Shown: piece by piece, positions 34,970-43,814 of the stretch
How the letters are laid out: every line of letters begins with the position of its first letter
How positions within the stretch are numbered: the stretch's first letter is position 1
Assembly: GCF_009689005.1 (NCBI RefSeq)
Contig: NZ_AP021879.1
Span: 2,914,001-2,978,000, forward strand
Direction of reading: 5' to 3'
Source of the DNA: Desulfosarcina ovata subsp. ovata
GTDB taxonomy: Bacteria; Desulfobacterota; Desulfobacteria; Desulfobacterales; Desulfosarcinaceae
DNA: 64,000 nucleotides
Program-made: the position numbers and the translations under genes
The notes under the pieces: generated by a model
What the model was told of the DNA's origin: nothing
The model's input: the letters and a program-made list of their open reading frames with translations, nothing else
Database searches by the model: none

Positions 34970-37900
34970 TCAAGCAGCTGATTGTTTTTCACGATCGATT
35001 ACCTCCGAAGTGCCTTCAGGCTGCTCCTGGGCCAATCCAAGCGCCCGGCGCAAATCTTCGACCACAACAAAAAAGCACGGCACCAGAACCAGCGTAATCA
35101 CCGTGGCAAAGAGAATGCCGAACCCCAGCGATAGGGCCATGGGGATCAAAAAACGGGCCTGGCGGGATGTTTCAAAAATCATCGGTGCCAACCCACCAAA
35201 CGTGGTCAGGGTGGTCAGCAGAATCGGACGAAAACGGACAATCCCCGCCTGCTGAATGGCGTCGTGCACGGAAATACCGCCAAGGCGCCGGCGGTTGGCG
35301 AAATCGATGAGCACCAGCGAGTCGTTGATCACCACGCCCGACAGGGCCACCACACCGAACATGCTCATCACACTCAGGCTGTAGCCCATGATCATGTGGC
35401 CGATGACAGCCCCCACGATACCGAAGGGAATCGAAATCATGATGATGAGCGGCTGGACAAAGCTGTTGAAAGGAACCGCCAGCATGGCATAGATCACCAT
35501 TAAGGCAAACACCAGTCCCGTCATCAGGCTCTGCATGCTCTCGCGCCGGTCCGCCTGTCGTCCCTCGAAGCTGTACGTCAATCCGGGATACTTCTCCTGC
35601 AGTGCCGGCAATGTTTCGCCCATCAGAGAGCCCATGACCCGATCGGCCTGGCTACGCGGACGCACATCGGCACTCACGGTGATCACCCGCCGGCCATTGC
35701 GCCGGTCAATGGAGGTGTAGGCCCTGCCCTGCTGAATGTCCACAGCCTCCAGCAGGGGGATCTCTTTGCCGGCCGGCGTGCGCAGGATCATCTCTTCCAG
35801 GTGATGTTCGGAAATGCGCTCACTTTTGGGCAGGCGCACCATCACCTTGACCTCGTTCCGGCCACGCTGTTGCCGCAAGGCCTCGGCACCGTAATAGGCG
35901 TAGCGCAACTGCCGGGCCACGTCCTGGGCCCGCAGCCCCAGGCTGCGGGCTTCCGGACGGATCTTGAAGTCCAGCTGGCGCTTGCCTGGTGAGTAACCGT
36001 CGTCAATATCGCTCACATTGGCGAAAAAACGCAATGTCTCGGCCACCTCGGCACTGGCCCGGGCCAGCACATCCACCCGGCGGTGGCTCAGTTCAACGGA
36101 GATGGCCGCCCCCCGTCCCGGGCCGCCCGCATCGGACTCGAATTTTAGGGATTCCAGACCGGTAACCGGTCCCACCCGCTCCCGCCAGAGGGTGGTGAGC
36201 CGGGCCGTGGAAACGGGACGGACGTCGGGCGGCGTGAGATAGATGCGCACCCGGGCCTGGTTGCCGTCAATATCGGCAAAAACGCCTTCGACAAGGCGAT
36301 CGCCGCCATTTTCTGCAGCCAGTTGCCGGGCCGATGCCACCAGCATCTGCTGCACGGCCTCGGTTTTATGCACGGCCGAGCCGTAGGGCAGCACCGCCGT
36401 GGCCAGCGCGTAATCGGATTCGATCTTGGGAAACAGCTCAAATCCCATGCGCCCGCTTTTGATGTAACTCACCGTCAGCATCAAAACGGTAATCGCGATG
36501 CAGATCACGATGAACCGCTGCCGTAACGCCAGGTCAAGAAAGGGGCCGTAACGGGTGCGCACCAAACGGGAAAACCAGTGACTGAAGCGCTCCTGCTGAC
36601 GCAGGATCCAGCCGAAGAGGCCCGTTTCCGAACGGGGTTTGCGATGACCGATATGAGCCGGTAAAATCAGCAGACTCTCGACCAGCGAAACGGCGAAAAC
36701 GGCCACCACGACCACCGGAATCTGCCGGAAGATTTTGCCCATGATGCCGGAAACGAAAAACAGCGGAGCAAAGGCCACGATGTTGGTCAGCACGCTGAAG
36801 GTCACCGGCATGGCAATCTCGCGGGTGCCGGCCACGGCCGCCCGGATCCAGGATTTCCCGGCCTGGCGGTGGTGGTACATGTTCTCACCGGCCACAATGG
36901 CGTCGTCCACCACGATGCCCAGGGTGATGATGAAGGCAAACATGGACATGATGTTAATACTCACCCCGGCGGCGGGCAGGAAAAAGAGCGAGCCAAGGAT
37001 GGAGATGGGAATCCCCAGGCTAACCCAGAAGGCCAGCCGCGGTTCGAGGAAAATGGCCAGCAGGATGAACACCAGGGTCAGACCGAAGTAGCCGTTGCGC
37101 AGCATCAGGTCCATGCGCTGACGGTAAATGTCGGATCGGTCGTTACGGGAAACCAGATCGATGCCCGGGGGCAGGTCCGGCCGGATCTCGACCAGTTTCC
37201 GACGCACGGCATCGGACACCGCCAGCGGGGTCTGCTCGCCGACCCGGTAGACATCGATCAGAATGGCCCGCTGGCCGTTATAGGTGGCGAAACTGTCCGT
37301 ATCCTCGAAACCGTCGACCACGTCGGCAATATCCCCCAGAAGCACCTGGGTGCCGTCATTGGCGGTGATGATGGGGATACGGGCAAACTGCGGACCGAAA
37401 TCGCGCCGCTCGGTCATGCGCACCAGCACATCCCCGCTGTCGGTTTTAATGGAGCCGCCGGGAAGTTCGATGGCCGCCCGCCGGATGACCGCCGCCACGC
37501 CCTCCAGGGTAAGTCCGTACGCCCGCAAGGTGGCCTGGGGAACGGAGATGCTGATTTCATAATCCCGGATACCGGACAGATCCACCTGGGTGATGCCCGG
37601 ATCCTGAAGCAGGCGGTCGCGGACCATCTCCGCCGTCTCTCGCAGAATACGCTCTCCCGGATTGCCGAACAGTGCCAGGGAAACCACATACCGTCGGCGC
37701 TGGGTTACCGTCACCCGGGCGTCCTCGGCCTCATCGGGAAACGAAGTGATCCGATCCACCGAATTCTGGATGTCCTGGGCGACCCGCTGGATATTCTTGC
37801 CCTCGACGACTTCAACCGTCACCGTGGCAGAGCCTTCGTTGGCCACCGCGGTCACTTCCTTGATATCGTCAATCCCCTGGATGGCCTCCTCGACGGCCAG

Positions 37901-38140
37901 CACAATCCCGCGTTCGACCTCTTCCGGACTGGCGCCGGGGTAGGCCATGTAAACGGTCACGATGTCCAGTTCGAAATCGGGAAACACCTCTTTTTTGATC
38001 TGCCGGGAAAAGATCAGGCCACCCACCAGAAAAACAACCATCAACAGGTTGGCCGCCACGGTGTGCCCGGCCATCCAGGCGATGGGACCGGATTTACGGC
38101 GATCCCCCTCGGTTTCAGGGCCAAGCAGATCTCTATCCAT
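34970..38140 (-). CDS. RND efflux transporter, inner-membrane pump
   Basis: A 1056-residue resistance-nodulation-division pump with the AcrB-like layout: one N-terminal membrane helix (HTVAANLLMVVFLVGGLIF), a large periplasmic porter loop, a block of helices with FIITLGIVVDDAIVAGENM (~430), a second porter loop and a C-terminal helix block (GVVALSGVVINDSLVLIDFA). The first DDA block carries the acidic residues of the proton relay. The ATG at 38140 overlaps the adaptor gene by 8 bp and is preferred over the upstream frame start at 38197. It works with the adaptor and outer-membrane factor upstream as a tripartite pump. Substrate unknown. Confidence 0.95.
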   Translation of the reverse strand: MDRDLLGPETEGDRRKSGPIAWMAGHTVAANLLMVVFLVGGLIFSRQIKKEVFPDFELDIVTVYMAYPGASPEEVERGIVLAVEEAIQGIDDIKEVTAVANEGSATVTVEVVEGKNIQRVAQDIQNSVDRITSFPDEAEDARVTVTQRRRYVVSLALFGNPGERILRETAEMVRDRLLQDPGITQVDLSGIRDYEISISVPQATLRAYGLTLEGVAAVIRRAAIELPGGSIKTDSGDVLVRMTERRDFGPQFARIPIITANDGTQVLLGDIADVVDGFEDTDSFATYNGQRAILIDVYRVGEQTPLAVSDAVRRKLVEIRPDLPPGIDLVSRNDRSDIYRQRMDLMLRNGYFGLTLVFILLAIFLEPRLAFWVSLGIPISILGSLFFLPAAGVSINIMSMFAFIITLGIVVDDAIVAGENMYHHRQAGKSWIRAAVAGTREIAMPVTFSVLTNIVAFAPLFFVSGIMGKIFRQIPVVVVAVFAVSLVESLLILPAHIGHRKPRSETGLFGWILRQQERFSHWFSRLVRTRYGPFLDLALRQRFIVICIAITVLMLTVSYIKSGRMGFELFPKIESDYALATAVLPYGSAVHKTEAVQQMLVASARQLAAENGGDRLVEGVFADIDGNQARVRIYLTPPDVRPVSTARLTTLWRERVGPVTGLESLKFESDAGGPGRGAAISVELSHRRVDVLARASAEVAETLRFFANVSDIDDGYSPGKRQLDFKIRPEARSLGLRAQDVARQLRYAYYGAEALRQQRGRNEVKVMVRLPKSERISEHHLEEMILRTPAGKEIPLLEAVDIQQGRAYTSIDRRNGRRVITVSADVRPRSQADRVMGSLMGETLPALQEKYPGLTYSFEGRQADRRESMQSLMTGLVFALMVIYAMLAVPFNSFVQPLIIMISIPFGIVGAVIGHMIMGYSLSVMSMFGVVALSGVVINDSLVLIDFANRRRLGGISVHDAIQQAGIVRFRPILLTTLTTFGGLAPMIFETSRQARFLIPMALSLGFGILFATVITLVLVPCFFVVVEDLRRALGLAQEQPEGTSEVIDREKQSAA

Positions 38141-39395
38141 CGGATTTTCCCCCTGGGGAGGATTTTCCGGGAGCCGGTTCCAACTCACCGCCGTCACCCT
38201 CCATCAGCGGTATGCCTTCAACCGGGGTGGCCAGATCGGATACGATCAGCCGCTGCCCCGGCGTAATGCCATTTTTCATCAGCACATAATCGGCATCACG
38301 CCACACCGTCTTCACCGGCAGCACGACCAGCCGGTTGTCGTCGGAGAGAATCCAGATGGTGCTGTTGTCCCGCAGAGCGGTTCTGGGAATCCGGTACACG
38401 TCGGTCAGGCGACGCCCCTGAATTTCCACGCGCACATACTCGCCAATGAGCATGGGCGGCCCCCCGGCCTTGTCAGCCAGTCCCAGCGGATCTTTGACCG
38501 AGACCAGAATCCGGGCCATGCGCCCCTCGGTTTCCAGATCACTGAGCAGCCGGGCCACGGTCCCTTTGCGCTGGTGACCGCGGTAAAAAACGGTCACCTC
38601 GGCACCGGCTTGCGCCCGTGTCCGTGGAATCCGGATCCAGGCCAGCCGTTCCATGGGCAGCGACACCTGAATCCAGTATTCATCGGTACCGACCAGCTCG
38701 GCCAGGGCATCCTGGGTGGTCACCTGTGAGCCCACGGATACGTTTTTCACCCGCAACACGGCGTTAAATGGTGCGACCACGTCGGTTCGCGACAGGTTCA
38801 GCCGGGCCTGCTCAAGTTCGGCCCGCGCTGCCGCCAGGTCGGACTGGGCTTTGGCCAGATGCGGTTTTCGAAGAACCAGTTCCGCGTCCTGGGCATCGGC
38901 CGGCTGTCCCGGGTTAAGCAGGTCCCATTCACGCCGGGCCACATCCTGGTACCCCATTTCGACCTTGAGGGCGTATTCGGCATCAACCACGGCACTCTCC
39001 TGGCGGGCGATGGCCAGCTGGTAATCCTTGGCGTCGATTTTGAGGACTTTCTGCCCGGCCCGGATCAGGCCCCCCTCGACAAATTCAGGATGGACGGACT
39101 GGACCGCTCCAGACACACGGGTTTTCAGCGTGATCTCCCTGGCCGGAACAACGGCGCCCATGGCGGATACGGTGACCTGATAGGTGCCCGGGAAAAGGGG
39201 CTGGGTACTCACGCGCATCGCCGCCCGTTGCGGCGGTCGCTTCTGGGCCTGGGGGGCGGTTCGCATAATGTAGCCGGCCCCGGCAATGCCAAGGGCGATG
39301 ATCATGGTGCAGGCAATCAGCGTTCGCAGGCGGGATACGGCGGTGGCACCTGATGCTGCGGTTTCTTCCGGTGGGTATAAGGTGGATTGGTTCAT
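38133..39395 (-). CDS. RND efflux periplasmic adaptor (HlyD/MFP family)
   Basis: A 420-residue membrane-fusion protein: an N-terminal signal anchor (LRTLIACTMIIALGIAGAGYI), a lipoyl-like/barrel-sandwich segment (EITLKTRVSGAVQSVHPEFVEGG), a coiled-coil hairpin rich in Ala, Arg and Glu (~125-195), the second lipoyl half (VVAPFNAVLRVKNVSVG) and a beta-barrel with membrane-proximal domain. It links the inner pump to the outer-membrane factor. It begins 6 bp after that factor's stop and overlaps the pump gene by 8 bp. Confidence 0.95.
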   Translation of the reverse strand: MNQSTLYPPEETAASGATAVSRLRTLIACTMIIALGIAGAGYIMRTAPQAQKRPPQRAAMRVSTQPLFPGTYQVTVSAMGAVVPAREITLKTRVSGAVQSVHPEFVEGGLIRAGQKVLKIDAKDYQLAIARQESAVVDAEYALKVEMGYQDVARREWDLLNPGQPADAQDAELVLRKPHLAKAQSDLAAARAELEQARLNLSRTDVVAPFNAVLRVKNVSVGSQVTTQDALAELVGTDEYWIQVSLPMERLAWIRIPRTRAQAGAEVTVFYRGHQRKGTVARLLSDLETEGRMARILVSVKDPLGLADKAGGPPMLIGEYVRVEIQGRRLTDVYRIPRTALRDNSTIWILSDDNRLVVLPVKTVWRDADYVLMKNGITPGQRLIVSDLATPVEGIPLMEGDGGELEPAPGKSSPGGKSDG

Positions 39396-39401
39396 CTGCC
39401 C

Positions 39402-40823
39402 TTATCCTTGATCTTTCGGCACCATCGGCTCGGTCATACCATGCCAGTCTCCGCCCAGCGCCCGATGCAGGGCAATCCGGTAGCGAACCAACGTTTCCTG
39501 CTGCTGAATCAGATTCTGCTCAAGGTCCTGGACGGCGATCAACTGGGTCAGCACCGGCAGGTAATCACTCAATCCGCGCCGATAGCGTTGGACGGCCTCC
39601 TCGAAGCCCCGGCGGGCCGCTTCCATGACCGCCGCCAGCCCATGGATATGTTCCCGCTGCCGGGCTTCGCTCTCCAGCGCGTCCTCGACCTCTTTCACCG
39701 CCGTCAATACGGCCTGGCGATACGCCCACAGGTTTTCGTCCTCTTGGGCACGGGTCAGGTCCACCGCTGCTGCCAGCCGACCGCCATCGAAGATGGGGGC
39801 TGTCAGATTGGCCGCCAAGCTGATCAGCCAGGTATCGAAAAACAGATCCAGTTCATTGGGGCCGTATTGGAGATCAGCGCCCAGCTGCAACTTGGGCAAG
39901 CGATTGGCACGGGCCTCCGCAACCTGCCACCCGGCGGCCCTGAGACGCAAACCGGCCTCCCTCACATCGGGGCGGTGGGCCAGGAGGTCCGCCGGCAAGC
40001 CGACCGCGGGGAGCGGCCCGATCGTCGGCATTTGCGCCTGCGTCAGTTCCAGGTCCGCACGGGGGGGCCGCCCGATCAATACAGCCAACTCATGCTCAAG
40101 CAGCCGGGTTTCCGCCTCTATCAGGGGAATCTTGGCGCGGATGTTCTCGACCACCTGTTTCTGCTGGTAAACATCCAGGGCCGAAACCATGGCCTTTCTG
40201 AAACGCAGTTCAATCAGTTCCAGAAAGGTCTGGCTGCTCTGCAGCTGTTCTCTCAGCAGTTTTTCCTGGCGTTTCAGGGAAAGAATCTGCAGCCAGCGGT
40301 CGGCCACCGTTGCGGTTAACGTCATCGCAGCCGTCTGCAGGTCGGCCCGGGAGGCCGATACGTCCAGAAGGGCCGCTTCCTGGGCGCTGCGGATGCGCCC
40401 CCAGAAATCCAGTTCATAACTGCCGGCCAGCGCCAGGAGATAACTTTCACGCCACAGGGAGGTGTTGCTCGTGGTCCGCGTACGACCACGGGTGGACTCG
40501 GCAGAGCCCGAAGCGGTCACGGCCGGGAAACGTTCGGCGCCGGCTTGAATGGCCAATGCCTCGGTCTGGCGCAGTCTGGCCCAGGATTCCTTCAGGGTAA
40601 AACTGCCCGAAAGCGCCTCATCGATCAACCGGTTCAGTTCCGGGGAGCCCAGTGACGGCCACCATGGCAGGGTCACATCGACCGCCGCGTTATAAATGGC
40701 AAAGGTCCCGGGAAGGGGTCCCGGCGCATCAGGAATCCGCTCCGGCTGGAAGGGGGCACATGAAACCAACATGAGAATTCCCAGAATCAGAATCAATCCA
40801 CTGAAGCCAGTTATTGCGCGCAT
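39402..40823 (-). CDS. TolC-like outer-membrane efflux lipoprotein (NodT family)
   Basis: The 473-residue protein begins with a lipoprotein signal ending LMLVSC (Cys about residue 22), so it is anchored by lipid in the outer membrane. The rest is the tandem outer-membrane-efflux repeat: WWPSLGSPELNRLIDEALSG near the start, the coiled GSYELDFWGRIRSAQEAAL segment and YRRGLSDYLPVLTQL near the end. ATG 40823 has AAGGGG seven bases upstream and is used instead of the TTG at 40829. First gene of the pump operon. Confidence 0.94.
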   Translation of the reverse strand: MRAITGFSGLILILGILMLVSCAPFQPERIPDAPGPLPGTFAIYNAAVDVTLPWWPSLGSPELNRLIDEALSGSFTLKESWARLRQTEALAIQAGAERFPAVTASGSAESTRGRTRTTSNTSLWRESYLLALAGSYELDFWGRIRSAQEAALLDVSASRADLQTAAMTLTATVADRWLQILSLKRQEKLLREQLQSSQTFLELIELRFRKAMVSALDVYQQKQVVENIRAKIPLIEAETRLLEHELAVLIGRPPRADLELTQAQMPTIGPLPAVGLPADLLAHRPDVREAGLRLRAAGWQVAEARANRLPKLQLGADLQYGPNELDLFFDTWLISLAANLTAPIFDGGRLAAAVDLTRAQEDENLWAYRQAVLTAVKEVEDALESEARQREHIHGLAAVMEAARRGFEEAVQRYRRGLSDYLPVLTQLIAVQDLEQNLIQQQETLVRYRIALHRALGGDWHGMTEPMVPKDQG

Positions 40824-40999
40824 GATCAAGACCCCTTAAAATAATCGCAATTCACTCTGTCACAAAATGATATCAGCAGATTTATCATCCAGCCTGTCGG
40901 GAAACAAGCGCAAAGCGCGGACTGGATTTCTTTCCGTCACTCAGGTACAAATTACCGGCCAAGATTTTATCCGATCATGCAGTTCCCTGAAACAGACTC

Positions 41000-41026
41000 A
41001 TACCACGCTATTTATATACGTGGTAT
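41000..41026. promoter_or_regulatory. Palindrome, candidate operator
   Basis: ATACCACG (41000-41007) and CGTGGTAT (41019-41026) form an 8-bp inverted repeat with an 11-bp spacer in the AT-rich divergent gap between the RND operon and khpA. Arm size and spacing suit a dimeric repressor site. No regulator gene lies next to it. Confidence 0.35.
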
Positions 41027-41217
41027 TTACGAAATATTTTAGTATTGTGATTTACCTTAAACCCTATATAATTCGATAATCTTTCAACAACACCAGAACA
41101 CCTTTTGCTTCCAACCAAAAATATAGATCACCTTGTATACGTATACCTATGCCCTACTGGAACCCAAAGATGCAAACGATCACGACGGAACGATCAACGG
41201 AAAAGGGGATGATTTCA

Positions 41218-41448
41218 ATGAAAGAGTTAGTAACCTACATTGCCCAATCGCTGGTGGACAAGCCTGAGCAAGTCACCGTAGCGGAAGTAGAAGGCAACCA
41301 GACCACCGTGCTGGAACTGACCGTGGCCAAGGAAGACCTGGGAAAGGTGATTGGCAAACAGGGGCGAACAGCCCAGGCCATGCGTACCATCCTCAGCGCC
41401 GTTTCCTCCAAAGTCAGAAAACGCACCGTTCTCGAAATCATCGAATAA
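41218..41448 (+). CDS. khpA: KH-domain RNA-binding protein
   Basis: A 76-residue single KH domain with the RNA-binding GxxG loop in [14 protein letters not shown] (~43). It matches KhpA, which binds RNA with KhpB in many bacteria. The ATG at 41218 has AAAGGGGA upstream; the longer frame to 41149 lacks a ribosome site. KhpA is usually encoded between rpsP and rimM, but here it stands alone, so this may be a second, specialised copy. Confidence 0.9.
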   Translation: MKELVTYIAQSLVDKPEQVTVAEVEGNQTTVLELTVAKEDLGKVIGKQGRTAQAMRTILSAVSSKVRKRTVLEIIE

Positions 41449-41593
41449 CACAGGCCATGCGTATTTCTCACGGTGCCGGCAGAAATGCGCATGGATGATC
41501 ATTTATCAGACACACCGTTTTACGCTACGTCATCGATAAAATCGATATCCGGAACGCCAATCGATTTTCGATCCATCTTAGGCGATTTCTGTC

Positions 41594-41724
41594 AAAGAAT
41601 ATACCCGCCTGCTTGTCTTTTCATCCGTCTTCTACGTTGGGCTTTTCCACACATAGCCCCACTATGCGTAAAAAAGCCCGCCTTGAATACGAATGAAAAT
41701 CATGCGCATCCTGGTATATTCTTT
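41594..41724. repeat. Large imperfect palindromic repeat (~131 bp)
   Basis: The two halves, about 65 bases each, are imperfect reverse complements. The ends are a perfect 12-bp pair (AAAGAATATACC at 41594-41605, with its complement at 41713-41724), and matches such as TTTTCAT, CGT, TTC, GGGCTTTT and CATAG recur in both halves at the same distance from the centre (~41659). No coding frame fits. It sits in a 900-bp gap between khpA and the B-box/TPR gene. It may be a non-autonomous mobile repeat; a structured RNA is the alternative. Confidence 0.6.
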
Positions 41725-41940
41725 TCCGCCAATCGCCTTAAATGTGACCGGTAGATCTTCGTTTTGCACCGGTTTTATTTTTCCCATCGACCGATGAGAT
41801 CCATTTTCACCCCCTGACGGTTTGCCATCCACAGTGAATTTTTCATTTTCTTCTCAGAGGCGGTTTGAAAAGCCTGGATCAGGCCGGATCACCGGCCGGC
41901 AGGCGTTTATGGTAAAATTGAGAACGGACGGTAGAACGGA

Positions 41941-42189
41941 TCACCGATGAGCACCATTTTCCAGGAGAGAAAAGGCTGCGTCGGGACACTGACCGGGCTG
42001 GAACAGCGCCTGGGTATCGTCGACGACCACCGGCAACAGCACAAGCACGGCGAGAATCCCGCAAACCAGCCGGATCAGCCAGTGCCAAAGTGTTGATCCT
42101 GTTCTCAGCATCGTAAAAAAAAGCATTTGCCGGATCGGGTCACTGGAACGTGGCGCTGGCATCGTGGTAAAAGACAATGCGTCACGCAT
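41941..42189 (-). CDS. Possible small membrane protein
   Basis: An 82-residue frame with ATG at 42189, GAGAGG seven bases upstream and one clear hydrophobic segment (LIRLVCGILAVLVLLPVVV, ~40-58). I recognise no family. It is the only frame in the 41449-42355 gap with both a ribosome site and a membrane segment, but it could be chance. Treat it as hypothetical. Confidence 0.35.
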   Translation of the reverse strand: MRDALSFTTMPAPRSSDPIRQMLFFTMLRTGSTLWHWLIRLVCGILAVLVLLPVVVDDTQALFQPGQCPDAAFSLLENGAHR

Positions 42190-42355
42190 CCGGAGCCTCT
42201 CTGACAGCGTTGGAATTCATGGTCCCCTAATGGACAATTTGGGGTGTGTACTGAACTCTTTAGAAAATGTCAAAAAGGGACGATACGTTGAGAGATCATC
42301 ATACTGGCGGGACGCTTCTACGCCAGACCAATAGAGAGCGGAAAAGGAAGTCGCT

Positions 42356-43798
42356 ATGAAACAGTTCTGCCAGTACCACCCGACAAAACCGGCACACTGG
42401 TATTGCGAAAAGTGCAACAAAGCCCTTTGCCCGCAGTGTGTGGATACCAGGGACATGGGCGGGTACCGCCAGGGGGAGAAACTGCACATGTGCCCCAACT
42501 GCAATCAGCAAGTGCAGTGGCTGGGAGTGGCCAACATCATCGATCCTTTCTGGAAACGCATCTCCGACTTTTTCATTTATCCGTTTTCCCAACGCCCGTT
42601 AATACTGATGCTGGGACTGTCGGTGCTGTCCGCGCTGCTGCTGCGCCCGGGGCTGCTTGGCGTCCTGTGCCAAATCGTAGTATGGGGCATTACCTTCAAG
42701 TATGCCTACGCCATTTTACAAGCCACGGCCAGCGGGGATCTGACCGCCCCAAAGCTGAATTCACACACCCTTTCGGAAAATTTCGCACCGGTCGTCAAAC
42801 AAGTGGGGATTTATGTGGCCATTGCCGCTGCCGCGGGGGTGGTCTTTGCCCGTCTGGGAATCGCCGGTGGAGCAATTTTTCTAGTTCTGACCACCCTGTT
42901 TCTGCCGGCCATGATCATCCTGCTGGTCACCACCGAATCACTGATTCAGGCCATCAATCCGATGATGTTCGTGACCCTGGCCTTTAGGATCGGTTGGGGC
43001 TACCTGCTGATGTACCTTTTTTACTCCATTCTCGGCGGGGCCCCCGCCCTGCTGGGCCGTCACGTGATCCAATACCTGCCACCGATTCTGCAGGTTTTCC
43101 TCTTCACGCTGGTTAAAATCTACTATACCTTCATCGTTTATCACCTCATGGGTTACGTGATCCTGCAGTATCATGAAGATATCGGCTATGAGGTTAATTT
43201 TGACGATTTCAAGGATGAGGAGACCGAAACCCTGCAGGCGGCCCTTGAAGCAGAAGATTCCGAAATCCGATTGCAGCGGCGCGTCAATCAGCTGATCAAA
43301 GATGGCGACCACGACGGTGCCCGCGACCTCATCGAAAATGAGACGGCCGAGGACGGCATCAGCGACCCGGTGTTGTCGGACCGTTACTTCACGTTGTTGA
43401 AGATGACCGGCCCGACTGAAAAACTGATCGAGCATGGGCGCCGGCACCTGGATCTGATTGCGCAGGGCGGGCAAAAAGAAGCGGCCGTGGCAGCGTATCT
43501 GGAATGTCTGGCCAGGGACCCTGGTTTTGCACCGGAAGCCGGCACCCTGTTCAAAATTGGCGGGTGGCTCAACGAAAGCGGCAAGCGCAAGGAGGCCATC
43601 GGCGCGTTTAATCGATTGACCAAGGTTTATCCTGAAGATCCACTGGTTCCCAAAGCCTACTTCCGGGCTGCACAGATATTCAACGACAATCTGCTCAACC
43701 CGGAAAAAGCCAAAAAGATCCTGAACGGATTACTCAAAAAGTACCCGGATCACGACATCATCCCCTTCGTGGAGCGTTACCTGGGTCAGATGGGATAA
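42356..43798 (+). CDS. Membrane protein with B-box-type zinc finger and C-terminal TPR-like region
   Basis: The 480-residue protein begins with a zinc-finger-like block: CQYHPTKPAHWYCEKCNKAL, then CPQCVDTRDMGG, then MCPNC, as in bacterial B-box proteins. A core of about six hydrophobic segments follows (70-280), of DUF4013-like character. The C-terminal ~190 residues are helical and TPR-like (KEAIGAFNRLTKVYPEDPLVPKA style repeats). AAGGAAG precedes the ATG. It converges with the rhomboid gene, whose C-terminus is also TPR-like. Function unknown; protein-protein interaction is likely. Confidence 0.7.
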   Translation: MKQFCQYHPTKPAHWYCEKCNKALCPQCVDTRDMGGYRQGEKLHMCPNCNQQVQWLGVANIIDPFWKRISDFFIYPFSQRPLILMLGLSVLSALLLRPGLLGVLCQIVVWGITFKYAYAILQATASGDLTAPKLNSHTLSENFAPVVKQVGIYVAIAAAAGVVFARLGIAGGAIFLVLTTLFLPAMIILLVTTESLIQAINPMMFVTLAFRIGWGYLLMYLFYSILGGAPALLGRHVIQYLPPILQVFLFTLVKIYYTFIVYHLMGYVILQYHEDIGYEVNFDDFKDEETETLQAALEAEDSEIRLQRRVNQLIKDGDHDGARDLIENETAEDGISDPVLSDRYFTLLKMTGPTEKLIEHGRRHLDLIAQGGQKEAAVAAYLECLARDPGFAPEAGTLFKIGGWLNESGKRKEAIGAFNRLTKVYPEDPLVPKAYFRAAQIFNDNLLNPEKAKKILNGLLKKYPDHDIIPFVERYLGQMG

Positions 43799-43814
43799 AC
43801 AAGGGTTTGGGGCT

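Noticed and set aside
36869-38266. A 465-codon plus-strand frame opposite the RND pump.
   Set aside because: No ribosome site or recognisable domain; it mirrors the high-GC third positions of the pump gene.
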